Made by a program: the position numbers and the translations under genes
Shown: positions 5,091 to 5,309 of the stretch, one piece after another
Layout of the letters: the number at the start of each line of letters is the position of its first letter
Position numbering within the stretch: the stretch's first letter is position 1
NCBI GenBank assembly: GCA_021731385.1
Contig: JAKFXM010000011.1
Coordinates: 1-5,309, forward strand
Source: Methanobacteriota archaeon
Lineage (GTDB): Archaea > Altiarchaeota > Altiarchaeia > IMC4 > QMZM01
Direction of reading: 5' to 3'
Length of the DNA: 5,309 nt
The notes under the pieces: model-generated
The model's database searches: none
Seen by the model: the letters and a program-made list of their open reading frames with translations, nothing else
Told to the model about the DNA's origin: nothing

Positions 5091-5309
5091 TCATTTACAA
5101 TATTTGTCTAATATTTCTCCAAAATTTTTCATGGCTTCTTTCTCGTTGTTAAATTGATATTGCTTGGATGTTGTTTTACCTTGACTATCACATTCAACAA
5201 TATTTCCGCCACCTTTATCTCCTTGGTAGATATACACCTTAAAAATTTTACTTTTATTTTCTTTCTCTCTCACCTTTCTTACACCATTAATTAAATATTC
5301 AGTTTTTCC
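5091..5309 (-). CDS. Unrecognised small protein or C-terminal fragment running off the right edge
   Basis: On the minus strand a frame is open from the right edge to TGA at 5091-5093, giving 72 residues. I do not recognise it. It is rich in Lys, Asn and Gln. A probable beta-hairpin region (KIFKVYIYQGDKGGGNIVEC) is followed by an amphipathic C-terminal helix (NNEKEAMKNFGEILDKYCK). Two readings are possible. It may be the tail of a larger gene that starts beyond the window, since the upstream codons (EYLINGVRKV) look like coding sequence. Or it may be a complete 60-residue protein from GTG 5273, which has GGTG 8 nt upstream (5282-5285) as a possible ribosome binding site. It is convergent with rnhB, with 14 bp between the stops. 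It contains two cysteines but no zinc-binding pattern. Confidence 0.5.
   Translation of the reverse strand, partial: GKTEYLINGVRKVREKENKSKIFKVYIYQGDKGGGNIVECDSQGKTTSKQYQFNNEKEAMKNFGEILDKYCK

Noticed and set aside
1..5309. CRISPR array or insertion sequence
   Set aside because: No regularly spaced direct repeats, no cas gene, and no transposase frame are visible; the only repeats are the short ones listed.

Overview
The window is AT-rich archaeal DNA. The clearest evidence is a phenylalanyl-tRNA synthetase alpha chain of the archaeal/eukaryotic type (484 residues, with a long N-terminal region of winged-helix character) and an archaeal-type RNase HII. GGTG-type ribosome binding sites matching the archaeal 16S 3' end, TATA-like boxes about 26 nt upstream of starts, and an archaeal pilin-like domain agree with this. 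The phylum cannot be fixed from the sequence. A euryarchaeal or DPANN-type lineage is my guess.

Layout, left to right. (1) Positions 2-1282 (+) hold the 3' part of a membrane protein whose frame is open to the left edge: an N-terminal domain that is probably extracytoplasmic, four to six membrane segments, and a C-terminal domain resembling archaeal pilin-like proteins. (2) Positions 1329-3557 (+) look like a three-gene operon: a HEPN protein, a minimal nucleotidyltransferase (MNT) overlapping it by 31 bp, and pheS starting 7 bp after the MNT stop. A TATA-like box sits 26 nt before the HEPN start, so the transcript may be leaderless; the two downstream genes have GGTG ribosome binding sites. 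(3) Positions 3598-3683 hold a compact structured element that can fold on either strand into a four-way junction with three hairpins. It lies between pheS and a convergent gene and encodes that gene's last 18 residues. (4) Positions 3626-4360 (-) encode an uncharacterised protein with two membrane helices and a cytosolic domain. (5) A 50-bp divergent promoter region separates it from rnhB (RNase HII, 4411-5076, +, TTG start). (6) A frame at 5091-5309 (-) runs off the right edge and is unrecognised.

Functionally the window mixes housekeeping genes (pheS for Phe-tRNA synthesis, rnhB for RNA-DNA hybrid and ribonucleotide removal) with accessory material: a HEPN/MNT pair of toxin-antitoxin type, two membrane proteins, and the structured element. 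The most unusual points are the placement of the HEPN/MNT pair in the same transcription unit as an essential tRNA synthetase, and the cloverleaf-like element that forms the end of a neighbouring reading frame. No gene-free stretch exceeds 300 bases.
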